Below are positions 30,270-41,184 of a stretch of DNA of 64,000 nucleotides, piece by piece (the first letter of the stretch is position 1; each line of letters opens with the position of its first letter). Source of the DNA: Variovorax paradoxus. Its GTDB lineage: Bacteria; Pseudomonadota; Gammaproteobacteria; Burkholderiales; Burkholderiaceae_C. The position numbers and the translations under genes were made by a program. Below the pieces are notes generated by a model. It was not told the DNA's origin and searched no databases. It was given only the letters and a program-made list of their open reading frames with translations. The DNA lies in the NCBI RefSeq assembly GCF_000834655.1, contig NZ_JXQQ01000030.1, positions 57,227 to 121,226 on the forward strand. The letters are read 5' to 3'.

Positions 30270-30645
30270 TCTGCGCGCGCTGGCTCTTGCCTTCGAGCCG
30301 GCGCTGCTTCGAACCGTAGGTCGGCTTGGTCGCGCGCCGCACGCGCGGCGGCGTGGCCACGGTGTCGATCACCGCCTGCAGGCGCGCGAGCGCATCGGCG
30401 CGGTTCATCTCCTGCGTACGGTGCTGCTGCGCCTTGAGCACCAGGACGCCTTCCTGCGTGATGCGGCTGTCGCGCAGCGCGAGCAGCCGCTCCTTCACAT
30501 CGGCCGGCAGCGAGCTCGCAGGAATGTCGTAGCGCAGGTGCACCGCGCTGGACACCTTGTTGACGTTCTGCCCGCCCGCACCCTGCGCTCGTATGGCGCT
30601 GATCTCGACCTCGTCAGGATCGATCAGCAGGGGTGGGCGGAGCAT
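30238..30645 (-). CDS. arfB: alternative ribosome-rescue factor ArfB (YaeJ)
   Basis: 135-residue peptidyl-tRNA hydrolase that frees stalled ribosomes. The GGQ catalytic motif is at residues 24-26 (AQGAGGQNVNKVSS), and a basic C-terminal tail (KPTYGSKQRRLEGKSQRAQIKSLRGR) is the part that enters the empty mRNA channel. The family length is about 135-140, agreeing with ATG 30645. Its 3' end overlaps the GST gene end for 32 nt, so the two transcripts converge and overlap. Confidence 0.93.
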   Translation of the reverse strand: MLRPPLLIDPDEVEISAIRAQGAGGQNVNKVSSAVHLRYDIPASSLPADVKERLLALRDSRITQEGVLVLKAQQHRTQEMNRADALARLQAVIDTVATPPRVRRATKPTYGSKQRRLEGKSQRAQIKSLRGRVQD

Positions 30646-30649
30646 GGGG

Positions 30650-31834
30650 TCAGACCCGTTCGAAGACGGCGGCAATGCCCTGCCCGCCACCGATGCACAT
30701 CGTGACCAGCGCATAGCGCCCGCCGGTGCGGTGCAGCTCGGCGATCGCCTTGGTCGTGATGATCGCGCCGGTCGCGCCCACCGGATGGCCGAGCGAAATG
30801 CCCGAGCCGTTGGGGTTCACCCTGGCGGGGTCGAAGCCCAGTTCCTTGATGACCGCGCAGGCCTGCGCGGCGAAGGCTTCGTTCGACTCGATGACGTCGA
30901 AGTCGCTGACCTTGAGCCCCGTGCGTTCCAGCACCTTGCGGGTCGCCGGCACGGGGCCGATGCCCATGTACGCGGGCTCGACGCCTGCGTGCGCATAGCC
31001 GACGAGGCGCGCCAGCGGCTTCAGGCCCAGCGCCTTCACGCGCCCGCCGTCGGCCAGTACCACGGCAGCCGCGCCGTCGTTGATGCCCGAGGCGTTGCCG
31101 GCGGTGACGAGGCCGTCCTTCTTGAACGCGGGCTTCATCTTGGCAAGCGTGTCGACGGTGGTGTCAGCGCGCACGTGCTCGTCGGTGTCGAACAGCACGA
31201 CGCCCTTGCGCGTCTTGACCTCGACCGGAACGATCTGCTCCTTGAAGCGGCCCGCGGCAATGGCGGCGGCGGCGCGCTGCTGGCTGGCCACGGCCAGCTC
31301 GTCCATCTGCTCGCGCGTGATGCCGTAGCGCGCGGCCACGTTCTCGGCGGTGATGCCCATGTGGATCTTCTCCCACGGGTCGTGCAGGATGCCCAGCATG
31401 TAGTCGACCAGCACCGCATCGCCCATGCGCGCGCCGTAGCGGGCCGAGGTGTCGAAGTACGGGCCGCGGCTCATCGACTCCGAGCCGCCGCCGATGGCGA
31501 TGTCGCAATCGCCCAGCGCAATGGCCTGAGCCGCCGAAACGATGGCCTGCAGGCCGGAGCCGCAGAGGCGGTTGACGTTGAAGGCCGGCGTCTCGATGGG
31601 GCAGCCCGCGTCGATGGCGGCCACGCGGCTCAGGTACGCGTCCTTCACGTCGGTGGGAATCACGTTGCCCATCACCACATGGCCGATGGCGTCGGGCGCG
31701 ACGCCGCTGCGTTCGATGGCGGCCTTGACGGCGGTGGTGGCCAGTTGGGTGTTGGGTACGTCCTTCAGCGCGCCGCCGAAGGTACCGATGGCGGTGCGGG
31801 CGGTGCCGACCACGAAGATGTCGCGTTGGGTCAT
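30650..31834 (-). CDS. acetyl-CoA acetyltransferase / beta-ketothiolase
   Basis: 394-residue thiolase. Nucleophile Cys91 in VNRLCGSGLQ, then NEAFAAQ, SLGHPVGATGA with the active His, and MCIGGGQG with the second Cys. It condenses two acetyl-CoA (PHB synthesis) or cleaves 3-ketoacyl-CoA; BktB/PhaA-type sequences cannot be separated by eye. It ends 4 bp before arfB. No other PHB gene (phaB, phaC) is nearby. A short hydrophobic gene and clpB follow on the same strand upstream. Confidence 0.92.
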   Translation of the reverse strand: MTQRDIFVVGTARTAIGTFGGALKDVPNTQLATTAVKAAIERSGVAPDAIGHVVMGNVIPTDVKDAYLSRVAAIDAGCPIETPAFNVNRLCGSGLQAIVSAAQAIALGDCDIAIGGGSESMSRGPYFDTSARYGARMGDAVLVDYMLGILHDPWEKIHMGITAENVAARYGITREQMDELAVASQQRAAAAIAAGRFKEQIVPVEVKTRKGVVLFDTDEHVRADTTVDTLAKMKPAFKKDGLVTAGNASGINDGAAAVVLADGGRVKALGLKPLARLVGYAHAGVEPAYMGIGPVPATRKVLERTGLKVSDFDVIESNEAFAAQACAVIKELGFDPARVNPNGSGISLGHPVGATGAIITTKAIAELHRTGGRYALVTMCIGGGQGIAAVFERV

Positions 31835-31946
31835 GGAAACGTCTCTCCTGGATGAAGGCGCCCCGCCGACGGCGGCGTGCGCTGGGAGGACGATTTTGAC
31901 GGCGAACGGCGCGACGGACTGTCGCGCGCGGGGAAACCGGCGCCGG

Positions 31947-32291
31947 TCAGCCGCGCGAGACCGATTTCGGCGAGACGTCGGTCACGTCGCTGGCGCTGCC
32001 GCGGATGCGCTCGGGGCGCACCACCGACTCGCCGCGCGCACGCGCGTTGGCAACGTCGGCGGCGGTGGGCTCGGCCTGATTTGCCGCATTGCGAAACCGG
32101 TCGAAGCCCGAGCGCGGGTTGAAGCGCCCGCCCATCGAAGCGACCCAGGGCGTCACGGGCTTGCCCGTGAGACGCGCCCAGGCGTAGCGCACGCCCCACA
32201 CGGCCGCCAGCAGCATGACCGCGACGGCCAGGCTGGCCGCGAACACCAGCCCCAGGAGCAGAAGAATGACGCGAAGAATGAAGTTCATCAT
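31947..32291 (-). CDS. small membrane-anchored protein of unknown function
   Basis: 114 residues: one or two hydrophobic helices at residues about 5-35 (ILRVILLLLGLVFAASLAVAVMLLAAVW) and a polar, charged C-terminal tail. Two consecutive ATG codons (32291, 32288) could start it. It lies 6 bp beyond the clpB stop on the same strand, so is probably expressed from the clpB promoter. I recognise no family; a conserved Gly-Arg-Phe-Asn patch (GGRFNPRSGFDRFR) is the only distinctive feature. Confidence 0.7.
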   Translation of the reverse strand: MMNFILRVILLLLGLVFAASLAVAVMLLAAVWGVRYAWARLTGKPVTPWVASMGGRFNPRSGFDRFRNAANQAEPTAADVANARARGESVVRPERIRGSASDVTDVSPKSVSRG

Positions 32292-32297
32292 CCGACT

Positions 32298-34919
<2,622 letters not shown>

Positions 34920-34938
34920 GGTGGTATTCCTGCATTCA

Positions 34939-34967
34939 AAATAGGGCCGTTCGGGCACGATTCAAGG
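34939..34967 (-). promoter_or_regulatory. sigma-32 heat-shock promoter of clpB
   Basis: Read on the minus strand: CTTGAAT (34960-34966) then 13 bp then CCCTATTT (34939-34946), against the sigma-32 consensus CTTGAAA-N13-17-CCCCATNT, one mismatch in each box. The -10 lies 20 bp from the clpB ATG, so the leader is short. Confidence 0.8.
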
Positions 34968-35060
34968 TTGTAAATCGGGTCTGCACCGTGGGCACGGGTA
35001 TTGCACGGTGCCTCGCACCTTCCTGCCGTAGGCATTTCTCTCTCTCGAATGGAGTCGATC

Positions 35061-36056
35061 ATGGTTTTTTCAATGCAGCGCGTTCAGCCGGTCCGCCGGG
35101 CGATCAGCGCCAGCCTCTTTCTAGCCGCGATGGGCCTGTGCGGCCTTGCGCAGGCGCAAAGCGGCACGCCCATCCGCCTGCTCGTGGGCTTTCCGGCCGG
35201 CGCGGGCACCGACGCCATTGCACGCACACTGGGCGAAAAACTCAAGGACGTGCTGGGCGTGCCGGTGGTGGTGGAGAACCGCGCCGGTGCGGGCGGCCAG
35301 ATCGCCGCGACGGTGCTGAAGTCTTCGCCCGCCGACGGCCACACACTGTTCCTCACGCACGACCACACGATCTCGATCCTGCCGCAGGTGGTGAAGAACC
35401 CCGGCTTCAACCCCGCCACCGACTTCGTGCCCGTGGCCGGCTTCGCCACCTTCGCCAACGTGCTGGCCGTCTCGGGCGGCACGCCGGCCAAGAGCATCGA
35501 CGAGTACGTGAAGTGGGTCCGCACCGCCAAGGGCGGGAAGGAAACCATCGGCATCCCCGCGCCCGCGTCGATTCCCGAATTCCTCGTGAAGATGATCTCG
35601 GACAAGTACAAGATCGACGTACAGCCCGCGCCCTACCGCGGCAGCGCCCCGATGACGGCCGACATGCTGGGCAACCAGATCACCGCGGGCATCGCCTCAG
35701 TGCCGGACTTCATCGAGAACCACAAGGCCGGCAAGGTGCGCATCGTGGCCTCCATCGGCGCCAAGCGCCAGGCGGTGATCCCGAACGTGCCGACCTTCAC
35801 CGAGCTGGGCTTCTCGAACCTGGAAGACCTGCCCTACTACGGCATCTTCGCGCCGGTGGGCACGCCGCAGCCGATCATCGACAAGTACGGCGATGCGCTG
35901 CAGAAGGTGCTGGCGATGCCCGATGTGAAGCAGAAGCTCACGACGATGGGCCTCACGGTCGGCTACGAGCCGCAGGGCCAGTTCGCGGGCCGCGTGCGCA
36001 CGTACACGCAGACCTGGGAACGCATCATCCAGGCCAGCGGCTTCAAACCTCTTTAA
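35061..36056 (+). CDS. Bug/TctC-family periplasmic solute-binding protein
   Basis: 331-residue Bug protein, second orphan in the window. The signal peptide runs to about residue 34 (ends GLAQAQ); then GTPIRLLVGFPAGAGTDAIART, NRAGAGGQIAAT and PYRGSAPMTADMLGNQI. ATG 35061 is used because GGAG lies 6 nt upstream; ATG 35049 adds MESI and 35073 removes four residues. It lies between clpB and moaE, in the opposite direction to both. The stop overlaps the end of moaE by a few bases. Ligand unknown. Confidence 0.9.
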   Translation: MVFSMQRVQPVRRAISASLFLAAMGLCGLAQAQSGTPIRLLVGFPAGAGTDAIARTLGEKLKDVLGVPVVVENRAGAGGQIAATVLKSSPADGHTLFLTHDHTISILPQVVKNPGFNPATDFVPVAGFATFANVLAVSGGTPAKSIDEYVKWVRTAKGGKETIGIPAPASIPEFLVKMISDKYKIDVQPAPYRGSAPMTADMLGNQITAGIASVPDFIENHKAGKVRIVASIGAKRQAVIPNVPTFTELGFSNLEDLPYYGIFAPVGTPQPIIDKYGDALQKVLAMPDVKQKLTTMGLTVGYEPQGQFAGRVRTYTQTWERIIQASGFKPL

Positions 36057-36529
36057 GCGTTCGGGGCGCTGATGCCCCAACGCGCCAGAGCCGCGTCGTC
36101 GCTGACGCGCGCATCGACCCAACGGGCGCCTTCGGGCGTTTGTTCTTTTTTCCAGAACGGGGCCTGGGTCTTCAGGTAGTCCATCAGGAACTCGCAGGCC
36201 TCGAAGCTCTGGCCGCGGTGGGCCGAGACCACCGCCACCATCATGATCTGGTCGAGCGGCTGCAGGAGGCCCACGCGATGGATCACGCGGGCGCCGAGGA
36301 TGTCGAAGCGCTTGTGGGCCTCGTCGATCATGGCCTCGATGGCCTTCTCGGTCATGCCGGGATAGTGCTCCAGCTCCATCGAGGCGACGGTGCTGCCGTC
36401 GTTGCGATCCCGCACCGTGCCGATGAAGCTGCAGACGGCGCCCACGCGCTTGTCGCCCGCGCGCAACGTGGCGAGCTCCTGGCTCAAGTCGAAATCGGCT
36501 GTCTGGATCGAAACACGCGCAACGCTCAT
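36053..36529 (-). CDS. moaE: molybdopterin synthase catalytic subunit MoaE
   Basis: 158-residue large subunit of molybdopterin synthase; with thiocarboxylated MoaD it adds two sulfurs to cyclic pyranopterin monophosphate. Characteristic residues: SFIGTVRDRN, ELEHYPGMTEKAI, HRVGLLQPLDQ, and the active-site lysines in LKTQAPFWKKE. ATG 36529 begins the family-like sequence; the open frame continues upstream through the leader. It lies alone, separated from moaD, moeA and mobB by a gene on the opposite strand. Confidence 0.95.
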   Translation of the reverse strand: MSVARVSIQTADFDLSQELATLRAGDKRVGAVCSFIGTVRDRNDGSTVASMELEHYPGMTEKAIEAMIDEAHKRFDILGARVIHRVGLLQPLDQIMMVAVVSAHRGQSFEACEFLMDYLKTQAPFWKKEQTPEGARWVDARVSDDAALARWGISAPNA

Positions 36530-36582
36530 GTCCGGATTGTGGCATCGCGATAGACTGCATCCATGCCTTGCCTCGCCACGCT

Positions 36583-36736
36583 CTCCTCGGTGCTTTCGCA
36601 CCCCGGGAGCCGTTGCGCGCGCCAGGGCAGCAAAGCCAAAAAACCAAAGCTCGTCTGACCGGAGCTGCGGTTCCGTCGTCGGATGAGCGACGGAACCTGC
36701 CAAGAGGCTTTGACCCCCTGCATGGTTGTGCGCGCA
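36583..36736. ncRNA. candidate structured RNA element in the moaE leader (unassigned)
   Basis: Inside the 254-bp gap between moaE and the dapA-like gene. A perfect 10-bp stem (36669-36678 with 36688-36697, 9-nt loop) is enclosed by CAAAGCC/GGCTTTG (36631-36637, 36706-36712), CAGGG/CCCTG (36623-36627, 36716-36720) and TGCGCGC/GCGCGCA (36614-36620, 36730-36736). A separate hairpin at 36589-36602 has a GAAA loop if read on the minus strand, flanked by CTCC/GGAG. That tetraloop favours the minus strand, i.e. the moaE leader. No known family was matched; a Moco-linked riboswitch is only one possibility. Confidence 0.4.
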
Positions 36737-36783
36737 TCGGACGGTGGTTCTTTCCATCGGTTGATTCCTGAAAGGAAACCTGC

Positions 36784-37680
36784 GTGCCACAACAACAACC
36801 CGCCTCCCCCACCCCTGATTTTTCGGGTCTCTGGATTCCGCTCGTCACGCCGTTTCGCGACGGCGCGGTCGACCATGACGCGCTCGCTGCGCTGACCCGC
36901 CGGCTTGCGGCCGACGGCGTGGCCGGCTTCGTGGTCTGCGGCTCGACCGGCGAAGCCGCCGCGCTCGACGAAGCGGAGCAACTGGCTTCACTCGACACGG
37001 TCCTGGCCGCTGCCGGCGGCCTGCCGGTCGTCATGGGCCTCTCGGGCTACCACCTGGGCAAGACGACGGCCTGGGTGCGCAAGCTCTCGGAACGTCCACT
37101 CGCGGGCCTGCTGGTGCCCGCGCCTCACTACATCCGCCCGTCGCAACCCGGCCTCGTCGAATGGTTCCGCGCGATCGCCGACGCGAGCGCGGTGCCGGTG
37201 CTGATCTACGACATTCCCTACCGCACCGGCGCCACGCTCTCGCGCGAGACGCTGCTGGCGCTGGCCGCGCACCCGCGCATCGCGGGCATCAAGGACTGCG
37301 GCGGCGACATGGCCAAGACACGCGCCCTGATCGCCGATGGCCGGCTGCAGGTGCTGTCGGGCGAAGACCACCAGATCTTCTCGACAGTGGCCGAAGGCGG
37401 CGTGGGCGCCATCGCAGCAAGTGGTCATGTGCAGACGAAGCGCTTCGTGCAGGTGCTGCGCCTCCTGGCCGACAACCGCGTGGCTGAAGCGCGCGCCGAA
37501 TGGCAGCCGCTGCAGCCGCTGATCGAGATGCTGTTCGCCGAATCGAACCCCGGCCCGGTGAAGGCGCTGCTGGCGCAGGGCGGCGCGATGCGCGACGAGC
37601 TGCGCTCTCCGATGACGCGCGCCTCCGACGGCCTGCGCGAGCGCCTAGTGGCGCTGGACGCGCGGCTCAGCCGCCCGTAA
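36784..37680 (+). CDS. dihydrodipicolinate synthase/aldolase family (DapA-like) protein
   Basis: 298-residue TIM-barrel aldolase. GSTGEAAALD (carboxylate-binding GSTGE), YDIPYRTG (catalytic Tyr) and GIKDCGGD (Schiff-base Lys) are present, so the lyase chemistry is intact. The reaction could be dihydrodipicolinate synthesis or another pyruvate-dependent aldol step such as KDG or hydroxyproline pathway aldolase. It starts at GTG with AAAGGA about 7 nt upstream. It interrupts the mo gene series in the opposite orientation and its 3' end overlaps the moaD end. Confidence 0.85.
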   Translation: MPQQQPASPTPDFSGLWIPLVTPFRDGAVDHDALAALTRRLAADGVAGFVVCGSTGEAAALDEAEQLASLDTVLAAAGGLPVVMGLSGYHLGKTTAWVRKLSERPLAGLLVPAPHYIRPSQPGLVEWFRAIADASAVPVLIYDIPYRTGATLSRETLLALAAHPRIAGIKDCGGDMAKTRALIADGRLQVLSGEDHQIFSTVAEGGVGAIAASGHVQTKRFVQVLRLLADNRVAEARAEWQPLQPLIEMLFAESNPGPVKALLAQGGAMRDELRSPMTRASDGLRERLVALDARLSRP

Positions 37681-37918
37681 CCGGAGGGAAGAACGCGACT
37701 TCGCAGCCTTCGTGCAGGGCTGCGGCTTCGTCGCTCATGACCTGGTCGAGCGCCATGCGCACCGCCCGGCCGCGCGCGAGGGCGGTGGCGTGAGCCCCGC
37801 CGCGTGCGATGAGTTCGTCGCGCAGCGCAGCGAGCGTTTCGGCGCGGGTGTCCACGGTTTCGTTGCTGCTGGCGAGCGCCTCGCGCACCGAGGCGAAATA
37901 ACGGATCTGGACCTTCAT
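37667..37918 (-). CDS. moaD: molybdopterin synthase sulfur carrier subunit MoaD
   Basis: 83-residue beta-grasp sulfur carrier ending in the obligatory Gly-Gly (PPVTGG), which is thiocarboxylated and donates sulfur in molybdopterin synthase with MoaE. MKVQIRYFASVREAL and EVAFFPPVTGG are the diagnostic ends. It begins 7 bp after moeA on the same strand. The 3' end overlaps that of the dapA-like gene by 14 nt. Confidence 0.93.
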   Translation of the reverse strand: MKVQIRYFASVREALASSNETVDTRAETLAALRDELIARGGAHATALARGRAVRMALDQVMSDEAAALHEGCEVAFFPPVTGG

Positions 37919-37925
37919 GGGAATG

Positions 37926-39212
37926 TCAGGCGAGCAGCGAGGCGAAGGGAATGAAGTTCACGGTGTCGCCCGACTTGATCGTCTGGCCCGAAGGGTTGTC
38001 GACCACGCCGTCGCCCCAGACCATCGAGGTCAGCACGCCCGAACTCTGGTTGGCGAACAGGTCGAGCCCGCCGGACGCGTTGCGCCGTGCGCGCAGGAAC
38101 TCGCGGCGCTTGTCGGCGCGCGGCCAGTCGAAATCGGCGCGCATCTGCACGGCCTCGGGCGTCACGCGATCGGCGCCCTGCAGCGTCAGCAGGAAGGGGC
38201 GCACAAGCATCAGGAAAGTCAGGAAGCTCGACACCGGGTTGCCCGGCAGCCCGGTCACGTGGCACACGCCCAGCCCGTTGCTGCGCGCGATGGACCCGTA
38301 GGCGAAGGGCTTGCCCGGCTTCATCGACAGCGACCACAGTTGCAGCTCGCCGAGCGTCTGCAGCGCGGCGCGGATGTGGTCTTCCTCGCCGACCGAAACG
38401 CCGCCGGTCGTGATGATCAGGTCGCTCGACTCGGCCGCATCTCGCAGTGCCGCGATGGTGGTCTCGCGGTTGTCGGGCACGATGCCCAGGTCGTTCACCT
38501 CGCAGCCCAGCCGGTGCAGCAAGGCGCGCATGAAGAAACGGTTGGAGTTGTAGATCGCGCCGGGTTTCATCGCATCGGGCGCGACCTCGCCGGGCATCAC
38601 CAGCTCGTCGCCGGTGGAGAGCATGGCCACGCGCGGCTTGCGGGCGACCTGCAACTTGTGAAAGCCGACACTGGCCGCAAGACCCAGCGCCGCGGGCGTG
38701 AGGCGTTCGCCCTTCTTCAGCACGATGTCTCCGGAAGCCACGTCCTCCCCCGCGCGGCGCACCCACTGGCCGGCCGCCGGAACGATCGCAATGCGCACGG
38801 AACCCAGGCCGCCTTCCTGCGGCGTGGCGGTGGTGTCTTCCTGCATCACGACCGCGTCGGCACCCTCGGGAATCTGCGCGCCGGTGAAGATGCGCGCCGC
38901 GGTGCCGGCCGCGAGCGGCGTGCCGACGGTGCCGGCGGGAATGCGCTGCGTCACCTGGAGCACGGCGCCGGGCGTGGCGCAGTCGGCCGCGCGCACCGCA
39001 TAGCCGTCCATCGCGCTGTTGTCGCGCGGCGGCACGGTGAGGCCGGAGACGAGGTCCTGCGCGAGCACGCGACCGTCGGCGTCGAAGGTGACGACGCTCT
39101 CGTCGGGAAGCCTCGGCACGGCCTTGGCCAGCAATTGCGCGATGGCATCGTCCAGCGGCATCAGCGGGGGCCGCGCGTTGGACGCGGAGAACGGAACGGG
39201 TGTGTCAGCCAT
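37926..39212 (-). CDS. moeA: molybdopterin molybdotransferase MoeA
   Basis: 428-residue enzyme that inserts molybdate into adenylylated molybdopterin. Features: PPRDNSAMDGYAVR near residue 64, GARIFTGAQIPEGADAVVMQE-type core, STGDELV, TTGGVSVGEEDHI and GLPGNPVSSFLTF. The MADTP start at 39212 was used; eleven more residues are possible upstream with GTG/ATG choices. It overlaps the end of mobB by 8 nt, so it is coupled. Confidence 0.94.
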   Translation of the reverse strand: MADTPVPFSASNARPPLMPLDDAIAQLLAKAVPRLPDESVVTFDADGRVLAQDLVSGLTVPPRDNSAMDGYAVRAADCATPGAVLQVTQRIPAGTVGTPLAAGTAARIFTGAQIPEGADAVVMQEDTTATPQEGGLGSVRIAIVPAAGQWVRRAGEDVASGDIVLKKGERLTPAALGLAASVGFHKLQVARKPRVAMLSTGDELVMPGEVAPDAMKPGAIYNSNRFFMRALLHRLGCEVNDLGIVPDNRETTIAALRDAAESSDLIITTGGVSVGEEDHIRAALQTLGELQLWSLSMKPGKPFAYGSIARSNGLGVCHVTGLPGNPVSSFLTFLMLVRPFLLTLQGADRVTPEAVQMRADFDWPRADKRREFLRARRNASGGLDLFANQSSGVLTSMVWGDGVVDNPSGQTIKSGDTVNFIPFASLLA

Positions 39213-39750
39213 GGTGTTCCGGGTTGTACTCGAAGCGCTCGCCATTGGCGATGAGCCACTGCGCGATGGCCTCGGCGTCGTTGAGGTCGAACAGCTGCCG
39301 CTCGGTCAGCGACGGCAGGCTGCGGGGTGCATCGGTGGCGACGGCGGTCACGAACGGATCGTCCGTGTAGAGCACGGGCCGAAGCGCCTCGCCCGCCTCG
39401 GGCAGGCGCCAAACCTCGACCTTGAGCACGTCGCTGTGCCGGAAGCCCTCGACCAGCACCCAGTCTGCAGCCGGGTGCAGCTCGGCCAGCAGCTGGTGCA
39501 CGCTGAGTTCGACCGGGGTTTCGAACTCGCGCATCACCGCAAGTCGCTTGTCGGAGGCGACGACCACCTCGAAGGCGCCCGCCTCGCGATGGCGGTAGGT
39601 GTCCTTGCCGGGATGGTCGATGTCGAATTTGTGGTGCGCGTGCTTGACCACCGAGACGCGCTGCCCCAGCCGCTTGAGCACGGGGATCAGCTTTTCGACC
39701 AGCGTGGTCTTGCCCGCGCCCGAGTAGCCGGCGAAACCGACGACTTTCAT
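39205..39750 (-). CDS. mobB: molybdopterin-guanine dinucleotide biosynthesis adapter MobB
   Basis: 181-residue P-loop GTPase-like protein assisting MGD formation. Walker A GYSGAGKTTLVEKL near residue 8, then VVKHAHHKFDIDHPGKDTYRHREAG, the MobB signature, and VLVEGFRHSDVLKVEVWR. It starts 18 bp after the thrC stop on the same strand, so the hom-thrC-mobB-moeA-moaD series could be one transcript. Some members act in Mo cofactor guanylation; no mobA is seen here. Confidence 0.92.
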   Translation of the reverse strand: MKVVGFAGYSGAGKTTLVEKLIPVLKRLGQRVSVVKHAHHKFDIDHPGKDTYRHREAGAFEVVVASDKRLAVMREFETPVELSVHQLLAELHPAADWVLVEGFRHSDVLKVEVWRLPEAGEALRPVLYTDDPFVTAVATDAPRSLPSLTERQLFDLNDAEAIAQWLIANGERFEYNPEHHG

Positions 39751-39768
39751 GCCGACTCCCTGTGGCGA

Positions 39769-41184
39769 TCAGTCACAGTTTTGCGCGATATAGGCCTTCA
39801 CAGCCTCGGCGTCCGCCGGCAGCTTGACCACGCGCTTGGGTAGCGCCTCGATCCCTTCGAACTTCGCCGGCCGGTCAGGTTCGTGACCCAGGGCCTCGAC
39901 GATCGTGGCGGCGAACTTGATCGGCAGCGCGGTTTCGAGCACCACCATCGGCACGCCGGGCACCAGAAATTCGCGCGCGGCCTTCAGGCCGTCGGCTGTG
40001 TGCGGATCGACCAGCGTGGCAAAGCGCTTCTCTGTGTCGCGGATCGTGGCCAGGCGGTCGGCGTGCGTGCTGCGGCTGCTCTGGAAGCCGAAGCGTTCGG
40101 CGGCCTGCCCGAAAGCCGGGTCTGAGCTTAAGTCGAAGCGGCCTTCCAGGCCCAGGTCTTCGACGAACAGCTTGCGCAGCTTGGCGGCATCGCGGCCCAC
40201 CAGGTCGAACACGAAGCGCTCGAAATTGCTGGCCTTGCTGATGTCCATCGACGGGCTGGAGGTCTCGTGCGTGTCGGCCGCGCCGCGCACGCGGTAGATG
40301 CCGGTGCGGAAGAACTCGTCGAGCACGTCGTTCTCGTTGGTGGCGACCACCAGCGTCCGGATCGGCAGGCCCATCATGCGCGCCACGTGGCCCGCGCAGA
40401 CGTTGCCGAAGTTGCCCGAGGGCACGGTGAAGCTCACCGGCTTGTCGTTGCTCGCCGTGGCCTGGAAGTAGCCCGCGAAGTAATAGACGACCTGCGCGAG
40501 CAGCCGCGCCCAGTTGATCGAATTGACCGTGCCGATGCGGTACTTGCGCTTGAAGCCCAGGTCGTTCGACACCGCCTTCACGATGTCCTGGCAGTCGTCG
40601 AACACGCCGGTGATGGCGATGTTGTGGATGTTCTGGTCCTGCAGGCTGAACATCTGCGCCTGCTGGAACGGGCTCATGCGGCCGTCCGGCGAGGTCATGA
40701 AGACGCGCACGCCCTTCTTGCCGCGCATGGCGTACTCGGCCGCGCTCCCGGTGTCGCCGCTGGTGGCGCCCAGGATGTTGAGTTCCGAGCCGCGGCGGGC
40801 CAGTTCGTACTCGAACAGGTTGCCCAGGAGCTGCATCGCCATGTCCTTGAAGGCCAGCGTGGGGCCGTTGGACAGGGCTTCGATGTACACGCCGTCTTCC
40901 AGTTCGCGCAGCGGCACGATCTCGTCGGTGCCGAAGACCTCGGAGGTGTAGGTCTTGGCGCAAATCGCTTTCAGGTCGGCCGGCGCGATGTCGTCGATGT
41001 AGAGCGAGAGGATCTCGAAGGCCAGTTCGGCATACGGCAGCTCGCGCCATTTGGCGAGCGTGGCGGTGTCGACCTGCGGGTACTTTTCCGGCAGGTACAG
41101 GCCGCCATCGGGCGCGAGGCCCTCCAGGAGGATTTCGCAGAAGCGCTTGCGGTCGGGGTGGCCGCGGGTGCTCAGGTAGTTCAC
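39769..41184 (-). CDS. thrC: threonine synthase
   Basis: 471-residue PLP enzyme converting O-phosphohomoserine to threonine. Pyridoxal Lys is in PTLAFKDMAMQ, and GATSGDTGSAAEYAM and FTVPSGNFGNVCAGHVA bind the cofactor phosphate. Typical MNYLSTRG N terminus. The start is GTG overlapping the hom stop (GTGA), so translation is coupled, and the two form a threonine biosynthetic pair. Confidence 0.96.
   Translation of the reverse strand: MNYLSTRGHPDRKRFCEILLEGLAPDGGLYLPEKYPQVDTATLAKWRELPYAELAFEILSLYIDDIAPADLKAICAKTYTSEVFGTDEIVPLRELEDGVYIEALSNGPTLAFKDMAMQLLGNLFEYELARRGSELNILGATSGDTGSAAEYAMRGKKGVRVFMTSPDGRMSPFQQAQMFSLQDQNIHNIAITGVFDDCQDIVKAVSNDLGFKRKYRIGTVNSINWARLLAQVVYYFAGYFQATASNDKPVSFTVPSGNFGNVCAGHVARMMGLPIRTLVVATNENDVLDEFFRTGIYRVRGAADTHETSSPSMDISKASNFERFVFDLVGRDAAKLRKLFVEDLGLEGRFDLSSDPAFGQAAERFGFQSSRSTHADRLATIRDTEKRFATLVDPHTADGLKAAREFLVPGVPMVVLETALPIKFAATIVEALGHEPDRPAKFEGIEALPKRVVKLPADAEAVKAYIAQNCD

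Noticed and set aside
36583..36736. Could the moaE leader element be 6S RNA, RNase P RNA or SRP RNA?
   Set aside because: A 6S-like rod was considered, but no convincing closing stem joins the ends. RNase P and SRP hallmarks (e.g. GGAA-loop with its flanking motif) are absent.
36568..36771. A 67-codon reading frame over the moaE leader
   Set aside because: No ribosome site, no family resemblance, and it spans the strongly paired region.
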